A DNA stretch of 64,000 bases, from contig JAJFHD010000124.1 in NCBI GenBank assembly GCA_021775805.1, forward strand, positions 1 through 64,000. The letters run 5' to 3'. This DNA comes from Alphaproteobacteria bacterium. Its GTDB lineage: Bacteria; Pseudomonadota; Alphaproteobacteria; Rhizobiales; JAJFHC01. Shown piece after piece: positions 37,525-45,915 of the stretch. The notes beneath the pieces are model-generated. The model was not told the origin of the DNA and did no database searches. It saw only the letters and a list, made by a program, of their open reading frames with translations. Numbering within the stretch: the first letter of the stretch is position 1; every line of letters begins with the position of its first letter. The translations under genes were made by a program, and so were the position numbers.

Positions 37525-38196
37525 TCAGAACACAAACTCGGCATGACGTACGACACCGGGCAACGGCGGTACCGACACATCGAACACGACTTTGGAACCG
37601 ACCACATCACCACGTTTCACGAACAAACAGGCTTCGCCAATCGCTCCCTGACCGACAACCGCGACCATCCGTCCACCGTCTTTCAGCTGATCGAGAAGCG
37701 ATTGCGGCGCCTCAGGCACCGAACCGCCGACAAAAATCACATCGTATGGACCTTCGGAGGCATAACCTTCCGTAAGGCCACCGGTCACAACCGCCACATT
37801 GTCGATGCCCTGGTCGAGCAGGGTCTGCGTTGCTGTCGCGGCCAGTTCTTCGTCCGCTTCCAGCGCAACAACCGAGTCGGCAACCTGCGCCAGTACCGCA
37901 GACGAGTATCCGGTTGCGCAGCCGACGTCGAGGACAAGGTCTGTTGATTTGACGTCGGCAGCCTGGACCATGCGTGAGAACGGCATCGGTTCCATGAGAT
38001 AGCGCGCCACCTGGTCATCGCCGAAATGGCCGATCAGAACGTCTTCGTCCATATAGGCAAGCGACTTGCGTCCCGCCGGCAGGAACGCCTCGCGAGCGAT
38101 TGACGACATGGCATCAAGAAGTCCCCGGTTCGTCACATCGCTGGGACGGACTTGGGATTCGACCATGTTGTGTCGCGCAGTTTCGAAATCAATCAT
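37525..38196 (-). CDS. Protein-L-isoaspartate methyltransferase-like protein
   Basis: The 223-residue SAM-binding protein starts MIDFETARHNMVESQVRPSD and has motif I in VLDVGCATGYSSAVLAQVAD. It keeps the PIMT-family layout but has diverged from the true Pcm encoded at 14549-15193, for example CATGYS where Pcm has TGSGYQ. The substrate may therefore differ. It precedes tolC and may be cotranscribed with it. ATG 38196 was preferred to a TTG four codons upstream. Confidence 0.8.
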   Translation of the reverse strand: MIDFETARHNMVESQVRPSDVTNRGLLDAMSSIAREAFLPAGRKSLAYMDEDVLIGHFGDDQVARYLMEPMPFSRMVQAADVKSTDLVLDVGCATGYSSAVLAQVADSVVALEADEELAATATQTLLDQGIDNVAVVTGGLTEGYASEGPYDVIFVGGSVPEAPQSLLDQLKDGGRMVAVVGQGAIGEACLFVKRGDVVGSKVVFDVSVPPLPGVVRHAEFVF

Positions 38197-38331
38197 CGAT
38201 GCCCTCAAATATCAAAACTCAATTTGTCTGCAGCCCCACTGCGGTTCCAGACATAACCAAGTGCCTTCTAAAGGCCAATAGGAATACGCCAACATAATGA
38301 CATTTTTTTGCAGCGGGTATCATTATGGTTT

Positions 38332-38358
38332 TTGACATCCACCATGCTTTGATATATC
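38332..38358 (+). promoter_or_regulatory. Candidate promoter of tRNA-Cys
   Basis: TTGACA at 38332-38337 and TATATC at 38353-38358 are separated by 15 bases and lie about 16 bases upstream of the tRNA. The -35 match is perfect; the spacing is shorter than ideal. Confidence 0.45.
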
Positions 38359-38373
38359 GCTCCCCATCTTGAA

Positions 38374-38447
38374 GGCCACGTGGCGGAGTGGTGACGCAGC
38401 GGACTGCAAATCCGTATACCCCGGTTCGATTCCGGGCGTGGCCTCCA
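38374..38447 (+). tRNA. tRNA-Cys (GCA)
   Basis: The 74-base gene folds into a cloverleaf. The acceptor stem is GGCCACG with CGTGGCC. The anticodon stem GCGGA/TCCGT encloses the loop CTGCAAA with anticodon GCA. The T arm is CCCGG-TTCGATT-CCGGG. The 3' CCA is encoded at 38445-38447. Confidence 0.97.
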
Positions 38448-38511
38448 GTTTCTCAACAAATACAGATAAATATTTGATTCGTGAAGGTTTTCCGCGCCGG
38501 AGACGGCTGGC

Positions 38512-38811
38512 TCAATTGAGGGCTTCCCATAAACGCGGAAATCTACGTCGCAAGACCCGGCCAAGCTTGACGGTTGCCCGACGGCGCCATCGCCTGACCG
38601 ACGGCAAGTCGATGGACAAGACGATCAGCCCCAGAGGCACCATCCAAAATCCGAGAACCGGCAGAAACCCGAGAAAGCCGCCGACAATCAGGACAATCCC
38701 GATCAGGATCCTGAGCAAGCGGCTGGCGGGAAGTTGCAGCCGGCGTTTGCCGAATTTCAGAGTTGTCAATCTTTCGCTCCCCGAGTCTTCCTGCAGCAAG
38801 ACATAGGACAT
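38512..38811 (-). CDS. Small two-helix membrane protein of unknown function
   Basis: The 99-residue basic protein has a hydrophobic hairpin (LLRILIGIVLIVGGFLGFLP, then VLGFWMVPLGLIVLSID). It is flanked by a polar N-terminus and a very arginine-rich C-terminal tail (RRWRRRATVKLGRVLRRRF). This resembles short conserved membrane proteins annotated as hypothetical in Rhizobiales. I chose ATG 38811. An ATG at 38901 would add 30 residues without hydrophobic character. It lies between two tRNA genes on the opposite strand. Confidence 0.6.
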   Translation of the reverse strand: MSYVLLQEDSGSERLTTLKFGKRRLQLPASRLLRILIGIVLIVGGFLGFLPVLGFWMVPLGLIVLSIDLPSVRRWRRRATVKLGRVLRRRFPRLWEALN

Positions 38812-38925
38812 TCCCGCGTTCTTGCAATCCCATTTGCCGGGCGGTCCGACAGATACCGGACCACCGCCGACGCCACTTGTTTTTTCGTGCCATGGCCTCA
38901 TCAAGAATTTACTTGCAAATTGGCT

Positions 38926-38954
38926 TTGCAACCCGGTCTTGTCTTTGCTATATG
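38926..38954 (+). promoter_or_regulatory. Candidate promoter of tRNA-Asn
   Basis: TTGCAA (38926-38931) and TATATG (38949-38954) are separated by exactly 17 bases, about 45 bases upstream of the tRNA-Asn gene. Spacing and hexamers fit a housekeeping sigma factor. Confidence 0.5.
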
Positions 38955-38998
38955 CCTGTTCACCAATTCAGGCGCGGCTGTATGTGTTCGCGCCGTGA

Positions 38999-39074
38999 TC
39001 CCCAGTAGCTCAGTTGGTAGAGCAAGCGGCTGTTAACCGCTTTGTCGCTGGTTCGAGTCCGGCCTGGGGAGCCA
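38999..39074 (+). tRNA. tRNA-Asn (GTT)
   Basis: The 76-base gene has acceptor stem TCCCCAG/CTGGGGA, D loop AGCTCAGTTGGTAGAGC and anticodon stem AGCGG/CCGCT. The loop is CTGTTAA, giving anticodon GTT. The T arm contains GGTTCGAGTCC. The 3' CCA is encoded at 39072-39074. Confidence 0.97.
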
Positions 39075-39081
39075 GTTTCCC

Positions 39082-39114
39082 AAAAGGGTCAACGTGTGGA
39101 ACGTTGACCCTTTT
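39082..39114. terminator. Bidirectional terminator after tRNA-Asn
   Basis: A perfect 14-base-pair stem, from AAAAGGGTCAACGT (39082-39095) to ACGTTGACCCTTTT (39101-39114), has a five-base loop. The A-run and T-run flanks let it act on both strands. It lies between tRNA-Asn (+) and the end of the methyltransferase gene (-), so it can terminate both. Confidence 0.85.
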
Positions 39115-39132
39115 GTCGTTTTGGCCGTCAGA

Positions 39133-39783
39133 TCACTTTTTCTGGGCAACAACAACTTCCGACGCGACGCCTGCCGCAAGCACAGTCTGGCGGTGGCGTA
39201 ATAGCCAGTCCGATCTGTCAAAATGGCTGCTCAAGTTGAGCGGACGGCACCCGCCGACACGCCTCGGTGACAGCCGATACGCGATTGACCATACACCGCT
39301 CATGAATCTCTGAGCAGCACCTTGACCCCGGGCGAGACTGACCGCACCATACACGCCGCCCGGTTTAAGCACCCGTGACACTTCCGATACAATCTGCGCA
39401 ATCATGTCATTCGGCATCAGGTCCAGAACATAGGTTGCCAGAAAAGTATCGAACCCCGTCGGCAATCCCCGCAACTGCTCGAGGCCGTCACCCAGCACGA
39501 CTGTCACGCGCCCGTCAAAGGCGCGGAGTCTGTCTGTGGTCAACGTCACCATGGTGTCGCTGATGTCCACGCCCCAATAGAGCGCATTTTCCGGCAATTC
39601 GTTGCGAAGCAGACGCTCCGCCAGCCTTCCCGTGCCGCACCCGATCTCGCCGACAGACTGAGCACGGCCAATATTAAGGTGCGGAATCAGTTCCAGGAAC
39701 GCTGCGTCCTCGTAACGCGCCTCGCGGTCCTGTCCGGCACCCAGCCGGTCGTAGTGGGCTTTGATCTGCGATTGAGACAGCAT
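39133..39783 (-). CDS. Class I SAM-dependent methyltransferase
   Basis: The 216-residue protein has a Rossmann methyltransferase fold. Motif I is in VGEIGCGTGRLAERLLRNEL, and an acidic SAM-binding position follows in YWGVDISDTMVTLTTDRL. Motif IV is in FDTFLATYVLDLMPNDMI and the post-motif in EVSRVLKPGGVYGAVSL. The substrate is not recognisable. It ends near the strong terminator at 39082-39114 and lies 65 bases downstream of the malic enzyme gene. Confidence 0.8.
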   Translation of the reverse strand: MLSQSQIKAHYDRLGAGQDREARYEDAAFLELIPHLNIGRAQSVGEIGCGTGRLAERLLRNELPENALYWGVDISDTMVTLTTDRLRAFDGRVTVVLGDGLEQLRGLPTGFDTFLATYVLDLMPNDMIAQIVSEVSRVLKPGGVYGAVSLARGQGAAQRFMSGVWSIAYRLSPRRVGGCRPLNLSSHFDRSDWLLRHRQTVLAAGVASEVVVAQKK

Positions 39784-39848
39784 TAGCTTCGCTTCATGTC
39801 CCGGTGAGAATGTCGCCTTCCAACAACTGCAGTGTCAGGTCCTTCGCC

Positions 39849-41519
39849 TCACGAGAATTCCCGATATGTCGGTGTCCACATCATGTCATCGATCAGATCG
39901 GCAACAGCGTCGGGATCAGTCACATCCGTGTGCCCCTGTTCCACGGCCTTGCGTCCGACGGCCATCGCAATTTCCCGGCTTAAATGACGAATTTCCGTGA
40001 GCGGCGGCAGAAGCGACGCACCGTAAGTCACATCTTTGGAACTCTCAAACCCGATAACGTGAGCCGCAGCCATGAACATCTCGTCGCTCACGGCGCGTGC
40101 CCTGACCGCCCGAACCCCGAGCCCCATGCCCGGAAAGGCATAGGAATTATTGCATTGCGCGGTGTGGTAGGTGGTGCCTTCAAATTCGACCGGGTCAAAC
40201 GGGCTGCCGGTCGCCATCAGCACGCGGCCGCCGCTCCAGGGAACCAAATTGGCGGGAATGCCCTCTGTACGGGCGGTGGGGTTCGACAAGGGCAGGATGA
40301 TCGGCCGCTCGTTGATTGACGCCATCATTTCCACGACCTCTCTGGAAAACAGTCCGCCCTGCCCCGAAACGCCAATGAGAACGGAAGGCCTTGCGTTTCT
40401 GACCACATCCAGCAATCCATATTCCGACGGTTTATCGGTTTGCCATGAGGCAATTTCCGAGGCGGTTCTGAGGAACTTCCTTTGCTGGCCTGTCAATTCA
40501 TCAAGGCCCTCCCGGACGAGACCGTGCCTGTCCACCAGGTAGAACCGCCCATAGGCCTCTGCCTCGCTCAGACCCTCAAGCATCAGGCCGCGCACCAGTT
40601 GTTCGGCAATGCCGCAGCCGGCGGATCCCGCCCCTGCCAGAACAAACACCTGATCCTTGAAGGCGGTGCCCGCAGCATGGGTCCCGGCCAGTACAGTCCC
40701 CATCGCAACTGCAGCGGTGCCCTGAATGTCATCGTTGAAACAACAGATCTGGTGACGGTACTTTTCAAGCAGAGTGTGGGCATGGGCCCGGCCGAAGTCC
40801 TCAAACTGAACCAGCACGCCCGGAAACTTGCGTTTGATCCCCTGCATGACGCGGTCGACGAAGTCGTAATAGTCGTCCCCCGTCACCCGGTTTTGAGCCC
40901 AGCCAATATAAAACGGGTCGTTTAACAGGTCCTGGTTGTTGGTTCCCACATCGATCAGGATCGGAAGGCACACGTTGGGATCGATTCCGCCGCTTGCCGT
41001 GTAGAGAGCCAGCTTGCCGATCGGAATTCCCATACCGCCGGCGCCCTGGTCCCCGATCCCGAGAATCGCCTCGCTGTCGGTGATGACGATGACGTCGACC
41101 TGATGCGGCGTGGCATTGTCGAGGATACGGTCCACATAATCCCTCTCAGGGTATGCAATGAACAATCCACGTGGTTTGCGATAGATTTCGGAAAACCTCT
41201 GGCACGCCTCGCCCACGGTCGGAGTATAGATGATCGGCGTCATCTCAGCCGGGTAATCCATGATCAACCGGTAAAACAGGGTCTCGTTGGCATCCTGGAG
41301 TTGGCGCAGGTAGATGTGTCTCTCGATGTCCGACTCTTTGGCACGGTAGGCCCGATAGGCGCGCACGACCTGCTGGTCCAGGGTCTCTTCGTGTGGCGGC
41401 AGAAGACCCAGCAGCCCGTGCTTGAGACGTTCATCCCAGGTGAATGCCGTGCCTTTGTTGTACTGCGGTAACTCCAGAAGTTGTTGACCACGCGGAAGAT
41501 CGTCCAGTCCACTTTTCAT
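39849..41519 (-). CDS. NAD-type malic enzyme
   Basis: The enzyme decarboxylates malate to pyruvate with reduction of NAD(P). The 556-residue protein is of the large single-domain SfcA/eukaryote-like class, not the MaeB fusion class. Visible motifs are MTPIIYTPTVGEACQRFSEI with the catalytic tyrosine, FEDFGRAHAHTLLEKYRH, CCFNDDIQGTAAVAMGT with metal ligands, and the dinucleotide site VFVLAGAGSAGCGIAEQLVR. The ATG at 41519 was chosen over a TTG two codons upstream. Cofactor preference cannot be read safely. Confidence 0.93.
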   Translation of the reverse strand: MKSGLDDLPRGQQLLELPQYNKGTAFTWDERLKHGLLGLLPPHEETLDQQVVRAYRAYRAKESDIERHIYLRQLQDANETLFYRLIMDYPAEMTPIIYTPTVGEACQRFSEIYRKPRGLFIAYPERDYVDRILDNATPHQVDVIVITDSEAILGIGDQGAGGMGIPIGKLALYTASGGIDPNVCLPILIDVGTNNQDLLNDPFYIGWAQNRVTGDDYYDFVDRVMQGIKRKFPGVLVQFEDFGRAHAHTLLEKYRHQICCFNDDIQGTAAVAMGTVLAGTHAAGTAFKDQVFVLAGAGSAGCGIAEQLVRGLMLEGLSEAEAYGRFYLVDRHGLVREGLDELTGQQRKFLRTASEIASWQTDKPSEYGLLDVVRNARPSVLIGVSGQGGLFSREVVEMMASINERPIILPLSNPTARTEGIPANLVPWSGGRVLMATGSPFDPVEFEGTTYHTAQCNNSYAFPGMGLGVRAVRARAVSDEMFMAAAHVIGFESSKDVTYGASLLPPLTEIRHLSREIAMAVGRKAVEQGHTDVTDPDAVADLIDDMMWTPTYREFS

Positions 41520-41830
41520 TCGCAATCCAATTTATGTCTGCGCTGACGGCTATCAGCAGTTTTGGGAAAGCTGCCCGATTTGATGGCAGGCACAGGATAT
41601 CCGTATTCAAGAATTCGTTCACGGTCACGACACGGCATTGTTTCACAATCGTTTGAACAATGCTCAACCTTTCGATTGTTGTACAAAGCCCTGAGCTGGC
41701 CCACAACAGGGATGCAAAAACCATCACTTGAACGCCGCTTCGCGCAAGGCTAGGTTCGCCTCAACAGGCACGCTCCCGCTGCCCAACGCGCGTCACTGCC
41801 GAACACGTCAAGCCCGGAGACCGGAACAAT
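41520..41830. other. Intergenic region between divergent malic enzyme and cysK genes
   Basis: These 311 bases hold the promoters of both divergent genes. I found no gene. Two dyads stand out: an 8-bp inverted repeat with a 13-base spacer (41635-41663), and an 8-bp palindrome TTGTACAA (41679-41686). Confidence 0.55.
41635..41663. promoter_or_regulatory. Inverted repeat, possible operator
   Basis: GCATTGTT (41635-41642) and AACAATGC (41656-41663) form a perfect inverted repeat with 13 bases between. It is about 170 bases upstream of cysK and 115 bases from the malic enzyme start. A regulator of either gene could bind here; none is identified. Confidence 0.35.
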
Positions 41831-42835
41831 ATGACAATCTGCAATGGATTGCTTGAGGCAATCGGCAACACACCTCTGATCAAACTCAAGCGCGCGTCCG
41901 AAGAAACCGGCTGCACCATACTCGGCAAGGCCGAATTCATGAATCCGGGGCAATCCGTTAAGGACCGTGCGGCGTTGTTCATTGTCAAGGACGCTGTCGA
42001 GAAAGGCCTGCTGAAACCGGGAGGCGTGATTGTCGAAGGAACAGCCGGCAATACAGGAATTGGCCTCACCATGGTCGGCAACGCCATGGGTTTCAGGACA
42101 GTCATTGTGATCCCTGAAACCCAGTCACAGGAAAAGAAGGACACGTTGCGCCTGATGGGCGCCGAACTTATCGAAGTCCCCGCAGTGCCCTACAAGAACC
42201 CGGACAACTACGTGAAGTATTCCGGCCGTCTCGCCGACGAACTGAATGAAAAGGAAGCAAACGGCGCCGTCTGGGCCAACCAGTTCGACAATGTTGCCAA
42301 CCGCCGGGCTCACGTGGAAACCACGGCGCCGGAAATCTGGCAGCAAACGGACGGGCACGTTGACGGATTCACCTGCGCGATTGGCTCCGGTGGCACGCTG
42401 GCGGGTGTCGGCGAAGGCCTCAAGGCTCGAAACAAGGATGTCAGGATCGCGTTGGCCGATCCGATGGGGTCTGCCCTGTACAACCATTATGCGCATGGCG
42501 AAATGAAGGCCGAAGGATCCTCGATCACCGAGGGAATCGGGCAAGGCCGGGTCACTGCCAACCTTGTTGACGCCCAGATCGACACAGCTTTTCAGATCCC
42601 TGACGCGGAGGCGGTATCTATTGCCTTCGACCTTCTCGAACACGAGGGCATGTGTCTGGGCGGTTCAAGTGGGATAAATGTCGCCGGCGCCATCCGCCTG
42701 GCCCGCGAAATGGGGCCGGGCCATACCATCGTGACAGTGCTTTGCGACTACGGTACGCGTTACCAAAGCCGGTTGTTCAACCCCGAGTTCCTGAAGGAAA
42801 AAGGCCTGCCGGTGCCCGCGTGGCTGAACAGATAG
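41831..42835 (+). CDS. cysK: Cysteine synthase A-like PLP enzyme
   Basis: The 334-residue fold-type II PLP enzyme makes cysteine from O-acetylserine and sulfide. The PLP lysine is in NPGQSVKDRAALFIV. The phosphate-binding loops are GTAGNTGIGLTMVGNAMG and GSGGTLAGVGEGLKA. The C-terminal region CDYGTRYQSRLFNPEFLKEK is typical. The start has a GGAGA element 10-14 bases upstream. It heads a run with alaX and sseA, all touching cysteine or its breakdown. Cystathionine beta-synthase is less likely because no CBS domains follow. Confidence 0.9.
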   Translation: MTICNGLLEAIGNTPLIKLKRASEETGCTILGKAEFMNPGQSVKDRAALFIVKDAVEKGLLKPGGVIVEGTAGNTGIGLTMVGNAMGFRTVIVIPETQSQEKKDTLRLMGAELIEVPAVPYKNPDNYVKYSGRLADELNEKEANGAVWANQFDNVANRRAHVETTAPEIWQQTDGHVDGFTCAIGSGGTLAGVGEGLKARNKDVRIALADPMGSALYNHYAHGEMKAEGSSITEGIGQGRVTANLVDAQIDTAFQIPDAEAVSIAFDLLEHEGMCLGGSSGINVAGAIRLAREMGPGHTIVTVLCDYGTRYQSRLFNPEFLKEKGLPVPAWLNR

Positions 42836-42850
42836 AAAGACCAACGGTTC

Positions 42851-43561
42851 ATGACAGATCTTCTTTTTCGCGATGACACTTACCTGAAGGAATGCGAGGC
42901 CCGCGTGCTGGGCGTCAACGACCGGGGTGGCATTGTTCTCGATCGGACCATATTTTACGCCACAGGCGGCGGACAGCCCGGCGATGGCGGCTCAATGGAA
43001 ATCGAGGGATTGGGCAGCGTCGAGATTGCAACCACGGTTTACGGCGACGACAAGACGCAAATTATCCATGTGCCGGCCGAACCGGTGAATGTCCGCGAAG
43101 GTGCGAACGTCCTTTGCAGACTGGACTGGCAAAAGCGGTTTGCCCACATGCAGGTGCATACAGGGCTTCATCTATTGTCGGCGGTTCTGGAATATCCCGT
43201 AACCGGCGGCCAGATCGGTGCCGGTCAGGGCCGGTTGGACTTCGACATACCCGACGCCGGCCTCGACAAGGAAGAGATTGCTGACGAGGTGAACCGGCTG
43301 ATCGGCCAGGATCACGCCATCAGTGAGCAGTGGATCACCGACGACGAACTGACTGCGCAGCCCGAACTGGTGAAAACAATGTCTGTGAAACCTCCGATGG
43401 GAAGCGGCCGTGTCAGACTGATCAGGATCGGTGATGTCGACCTGCAGCCCTGCGGCGGCACGCATGTGGCGTCCACAGCAGAAATCGGTACAATTGCGAT
43501 TCCCAAGATCGAAAAAAAGGGGAGCCGTAACCGGCGCGTGCGTCTGGCTCTTGTTTCGTGA
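42851..43561 (+). CDS. Alanyl-tRNA editing protein (AlaX type)
   Basis: The 236-residue protein has the free-standing AlaRS editing domain that deacylates Ser- or Gly-tRNA-Ala. Zinc ligands lie in HMQVHTGLHLLSAVLEYPV and in QPCGGTHVASTAEIG. The N-terminal beta-barrel segment FYATGGGQPGDGGSM matches the AlaX-M form. It starts 15 bases after cysK and is probably in the same transcript. Confidence 0.92.
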   Translation: MTDLLFRDDTYLKECEARVLGVNDRGGIVLDRTIFYATGGGQPGDGGSMEIEGLGSVEIATTVYGDDKTQIIHVPAEPVNVREGANVLCRLDWQKRFAHMQVHTGLHLLSAVLEYPVTGGQIGAGQGRLDFDIPDAGLDKEEIADEVNRLIGQDHAISEQWITDDELTAQPELVKTMSVKPPMGSGRVRLIRIGDVDLQPCGGTHVASTAEIGTIAIPKIEKKGSRNRRVRLALVS

Positions 43562-43598
43562 CCGGTTGCAGGAAACTTCCAAGGAGGCCCGACAATCA

Positions 43599-44444
43599 AT
43601 GACTGCCTGGCTGGTCGAAACCGAATGGTTGCAAGAACATCTGAGCGCACCGGACATCGTTGTTCTGGATGCGTCCTGGCATTTGCCAACGGAGAACCGC
43701 AATCCGAAGGCCGAGTTTCTGGAAGCCCATATACCCGGGGCAATGTTCTTCGACATCGACGAGATTTCGGACACCGACAGCGACCTGCCCCACATGTTGC
43801 CCAGTCCGGAGAAATTTGCATCGCGTATGCGGCGGATGGGTGTGGGCGACGGCTCGCGCGTTGTCGTTTACGACACCAGAGGCCTTATGAGCGCCGCTCG
43901 CGTCTGGTGGATGTTCAGGGTAATGGGTCACGAAGACGTGGCAGTCCTCAATGGCGGCCTTCCGAAATGGACTGCCGAGAACCGTCCGACAGAAGATGGC
44001 GGCGCGCGCCCGCGCCAGGAAAAACACTTCACTGCCCGGTTACAGACCATGATGGTGCGGGACAAACATGACGTGTCGAAGGCCAGCGAAAACGGAAACG
44101 CGCTGATCGTCGATGCAAGGTCTGCCGGACGGTTTCAGGGCACATCGCCGGAGCCGCGAGAGGGATTGCGGTCAGGCCACATTCCCAACAGCATCAATTT
44201 GCCTTTTGACCGGCTTCTGGCCGACGACAAGACGCTAAAGACATCCGAAGAACTCAGCGCGGTCTTCGAAAGCGCGGGCATCACGCCTGGAAAACCGGTG
44301 ATAACGACATGCGGTTCCGGTGTTACTGCTGCCATTCTTTCTCTGGGACTTGCCATTGCGGGAAACGCAAAGACCGGACTCTATGACGGGTCGTGGACCG
44401 AATGGGGCGGCGACCATTCCCTGCCGGTTGGCCAGGCTGATTGA
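43599..44444 (+). CDS. sseA: 3-Mercaptopyruvate sulfurtransferase
   Basis: The 281-residue protein has two rhodanese domains. The active-site loop in the second, TTCGSGVTAAILSL, reads CGSGV, the form typical of mercaptopyruvate rather than thiosulfate sulfurtransferases. The start is fixed by a strong AAGGAGG at 43581-43587, 11 bases before ATG 43599. The longer open frame back to 43431 overlaps alaX and was rejected. The enzyme moves sulfur from 3-mercaptopyruvate, a cysteine breakdown product, to thiophiles such as cyanide or thioredoxin. Confidence 0.94.
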   Translation: MTAWLVETEWLQEHLSAPDIVVLDASWHLPTENRNPKAEFLEAHIPGAMFFDIDEISDTDSDLPHMLPSPEKFASRMRRMGVGDGSRVVVYDTRGLMSAARVWWMFRVMGHEDVAVLNGGLPKWTAENRPTEDGGARPRQEKHFTARLQTMMVRDKHDVSKASENGNALIVDARSAGRFQGTSPEPREGLRSGHIPNSINLPFDRLLADDKTLKTSEELSAVFESAGITPGKPVITTCGSGVTAAILSLGLAIAGNAKTGLYDGSWTEWGGDHSLPVGQAD

Positions 44445-44453
44445 CAGATCTCG

Positions 44454-44978
44454 ATGGCGAAGACCCACGACGTAACGGTTACCTATCTTGAAATGACGCA
44501 GGATCCGCATCTCCATGCGGCCGTTCCTGTCGGTCAACTGGCGCTCATGCGATGCCATAACCCACCGGTCCATTTCTACAGGTATCTCTATGAAACCGTC
44601 GGCCGGGATTACGTCTGGGTTGACCGTAGAAGGCTCGACGACGAGGCTTTGGCAAAGATCGTTCATAGCGACGAGACGGAAATATATGTGCTTTACAGCA
44701 AAGGCGCACCGGCCGGCTTCGGAGAACTCAATTTTCGCGAGTTCCCACAGGTCGAACTGGCCTTCATGGGCCTGATGCCGGACGCTATCGGTCGAGGACT
44801 TGGCCGCTACCTGCTGTCACAACTGATCACGACCGCCTGGTCCCGCACCCCCAACCGCCTCATTGTCGAGACTTGCACGCTTGACCACCCCGGTGCGTTG
44901 CCACTTTATCAGCGATGCGGCTTTGTCCCCTATGCCCAGCGCCAATCGACCGTGACAGACTTCAACAGAACCACCTGA
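44454..44978 (+). CDS. GNAT-family N-acetyltransferase
   Basis: The 174-residue acetyltransferase has the acetyl-CoA binding segment FMGLMPDAIGRGLGRYLLSQ with a Q/R-x-x-G-x-G/A-like turn. The later family motif is VETCTLDHPGALPLYQRCGF. It starts ten bases after sseA and ends the cysK-alaX-sseA run. The substrate is unknown. Confidence 0.85.
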   Translation: MAKTHDVTVTYLEMTQDPHLHAAVPVGQLALMRCHNPPVHFYRYLYETVGRDYVWVDRRRLDDEALAKIVHSDETEIYVLYSKGAPAGFGELNFREFPQVELAFMGLMPDAIGRGLGRYLLSQLITTAWSRTPNRLIVETCTLDHPGALPLYQRCGFVPYAQRQSTVTDFNRTT

Positions 44979-45003
44979 GCCACCACGGATCCCTGGTTGC
45001 CTT

Positions 45004-45423
45004 CTATCTCAACACCAGCACCGGACAGCGTGCATGACGCACAACGCGGCTTGCCACCGAGCCAAGCAGGTAGTCGGACAGGCCGGGTTGATGGGATGCG
45101 ATAATGATCAGGTCGGATTCAAGGTTGCCGGCCGTGCTGACGATCACATTGGCGGGATGTCCGTCCGTGACACTGATTTGTGTAGATGCCGGCAGATCGT
45201 GCTCCTTGACGAGGCGTTCCAATTGCGCCTGGCAATCCGCCATGACATTTTTATGCACGCCGGACGGAATCTGGGCAGCAACGTAGCCCGGAATGTCAGG
45301 CACCACGTTTAACAATGTCAAAGCACCGCCTTCCTGACCGGCAATTCTCTTCGCCTCGTCAATCAACGCCCCGCTTTTTTCAATATGTGAGAGATCTACG
45401 GGAACCAGAATATTCTTGAACAT
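45004..45423 (-). CDS. Universal stress protein (UspA family)
   Basis: The 139-residue protein starts MFKNILVPVDLSHIEKSGAL and ends with the nucleotide-binding turn SDYLLGSVASRVVRHARCPV. This fits the ATP-binding G-x2-G-x9-G-S/T type. ATG 45423 is supported by an AGGAGG element eight bases upstream. It lies 79 bases downstream of the ftsH remnant. USP genes often accompany proteolysis and energy-stress genes. Confidence 0.92.
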   Translation of the reverse strand: MFKNILVPVDLSHIEKSGALIDEAKRIAGQEGGALTLLNVVPDIPGYVAAQIPSGVHKNVMADCQAQLERLVKEHDLPASTQISVTDGHPANVIVSTAGNLESDLIIIASHQPGLSDYLLGSVASRVVRHARCPVLVLR

Positions 45424-45502
45424 TGCATCCTCCTGCATTTGCAGGAAGACGCTACCTGTCGGCAACCGAAACCGCATTGACATGTGTCAATGGCCACATC
45501 CA

Positions 45503-45889
45503 TCATGCGGCCTTAATGAGTGCCGGAAAATCGTCGGGCGTGCTGGTCTCACGTTCAAGCAGCAAGACGGCACCACTCACCAGTTCCGTAGCGTGAACAT
45601 TCAACAACTGTTTTGCGCGTTCATACGACTCGCCAATCAAGACCCTAACCGCCAAATCGACTTCACGCGCGGTTGTTTCGGAATAATCCCTTTCCGTTGG
45701 CATCATGACTTCCTCGCCGAGATAACGGTTTCGTCTGGGCTCCAGAATCGCCTGGCCAACGTCTTCGCACATTCCGAATCTGGTGACGATCTGCTTCGCT
45801 ATATCGGTGACCTTGGCAAGGTCGTCTTCGGCACCCGTGGAGACTTCACCGAATGTCAGTTCCTCCGCGGCCCGCCCGGTCCGGTATCC
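45503..45889 (-). pseudogene. ftsH remnant: C-terminal protease-domain fragment
   Basis: About 128 codons on the minus strand match the last part of the FtsH metalloprotease: GRAAEELTFGEVSTGAEDDL, then DIAKQIVTRFGM, RDYSETTAREVDLAV and ESYERAKQLL. The AAA domain and the HEAGH zinc motif are absent. No start codon is apparent for the part upstream of ATG 45772. The homology fades close to the 3' end of the ABC ATPase gene (45916), so the gene appears to have been cut there. The open 89-codon part from 45772 could still be translated. I judge it a degraded gene. Confidence 0.75.
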
Positions 45890-45915
45890 AGTTTCGGTGC
45901 GGCAGTGCCGTGAGC

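Noticed and set aside
38374..39074. tRNA genes as a genomic-island insertion site
   Set aside because: No repeat of the tRNA 3' ends and no integrase were found, and the flanking genes are ordinary.
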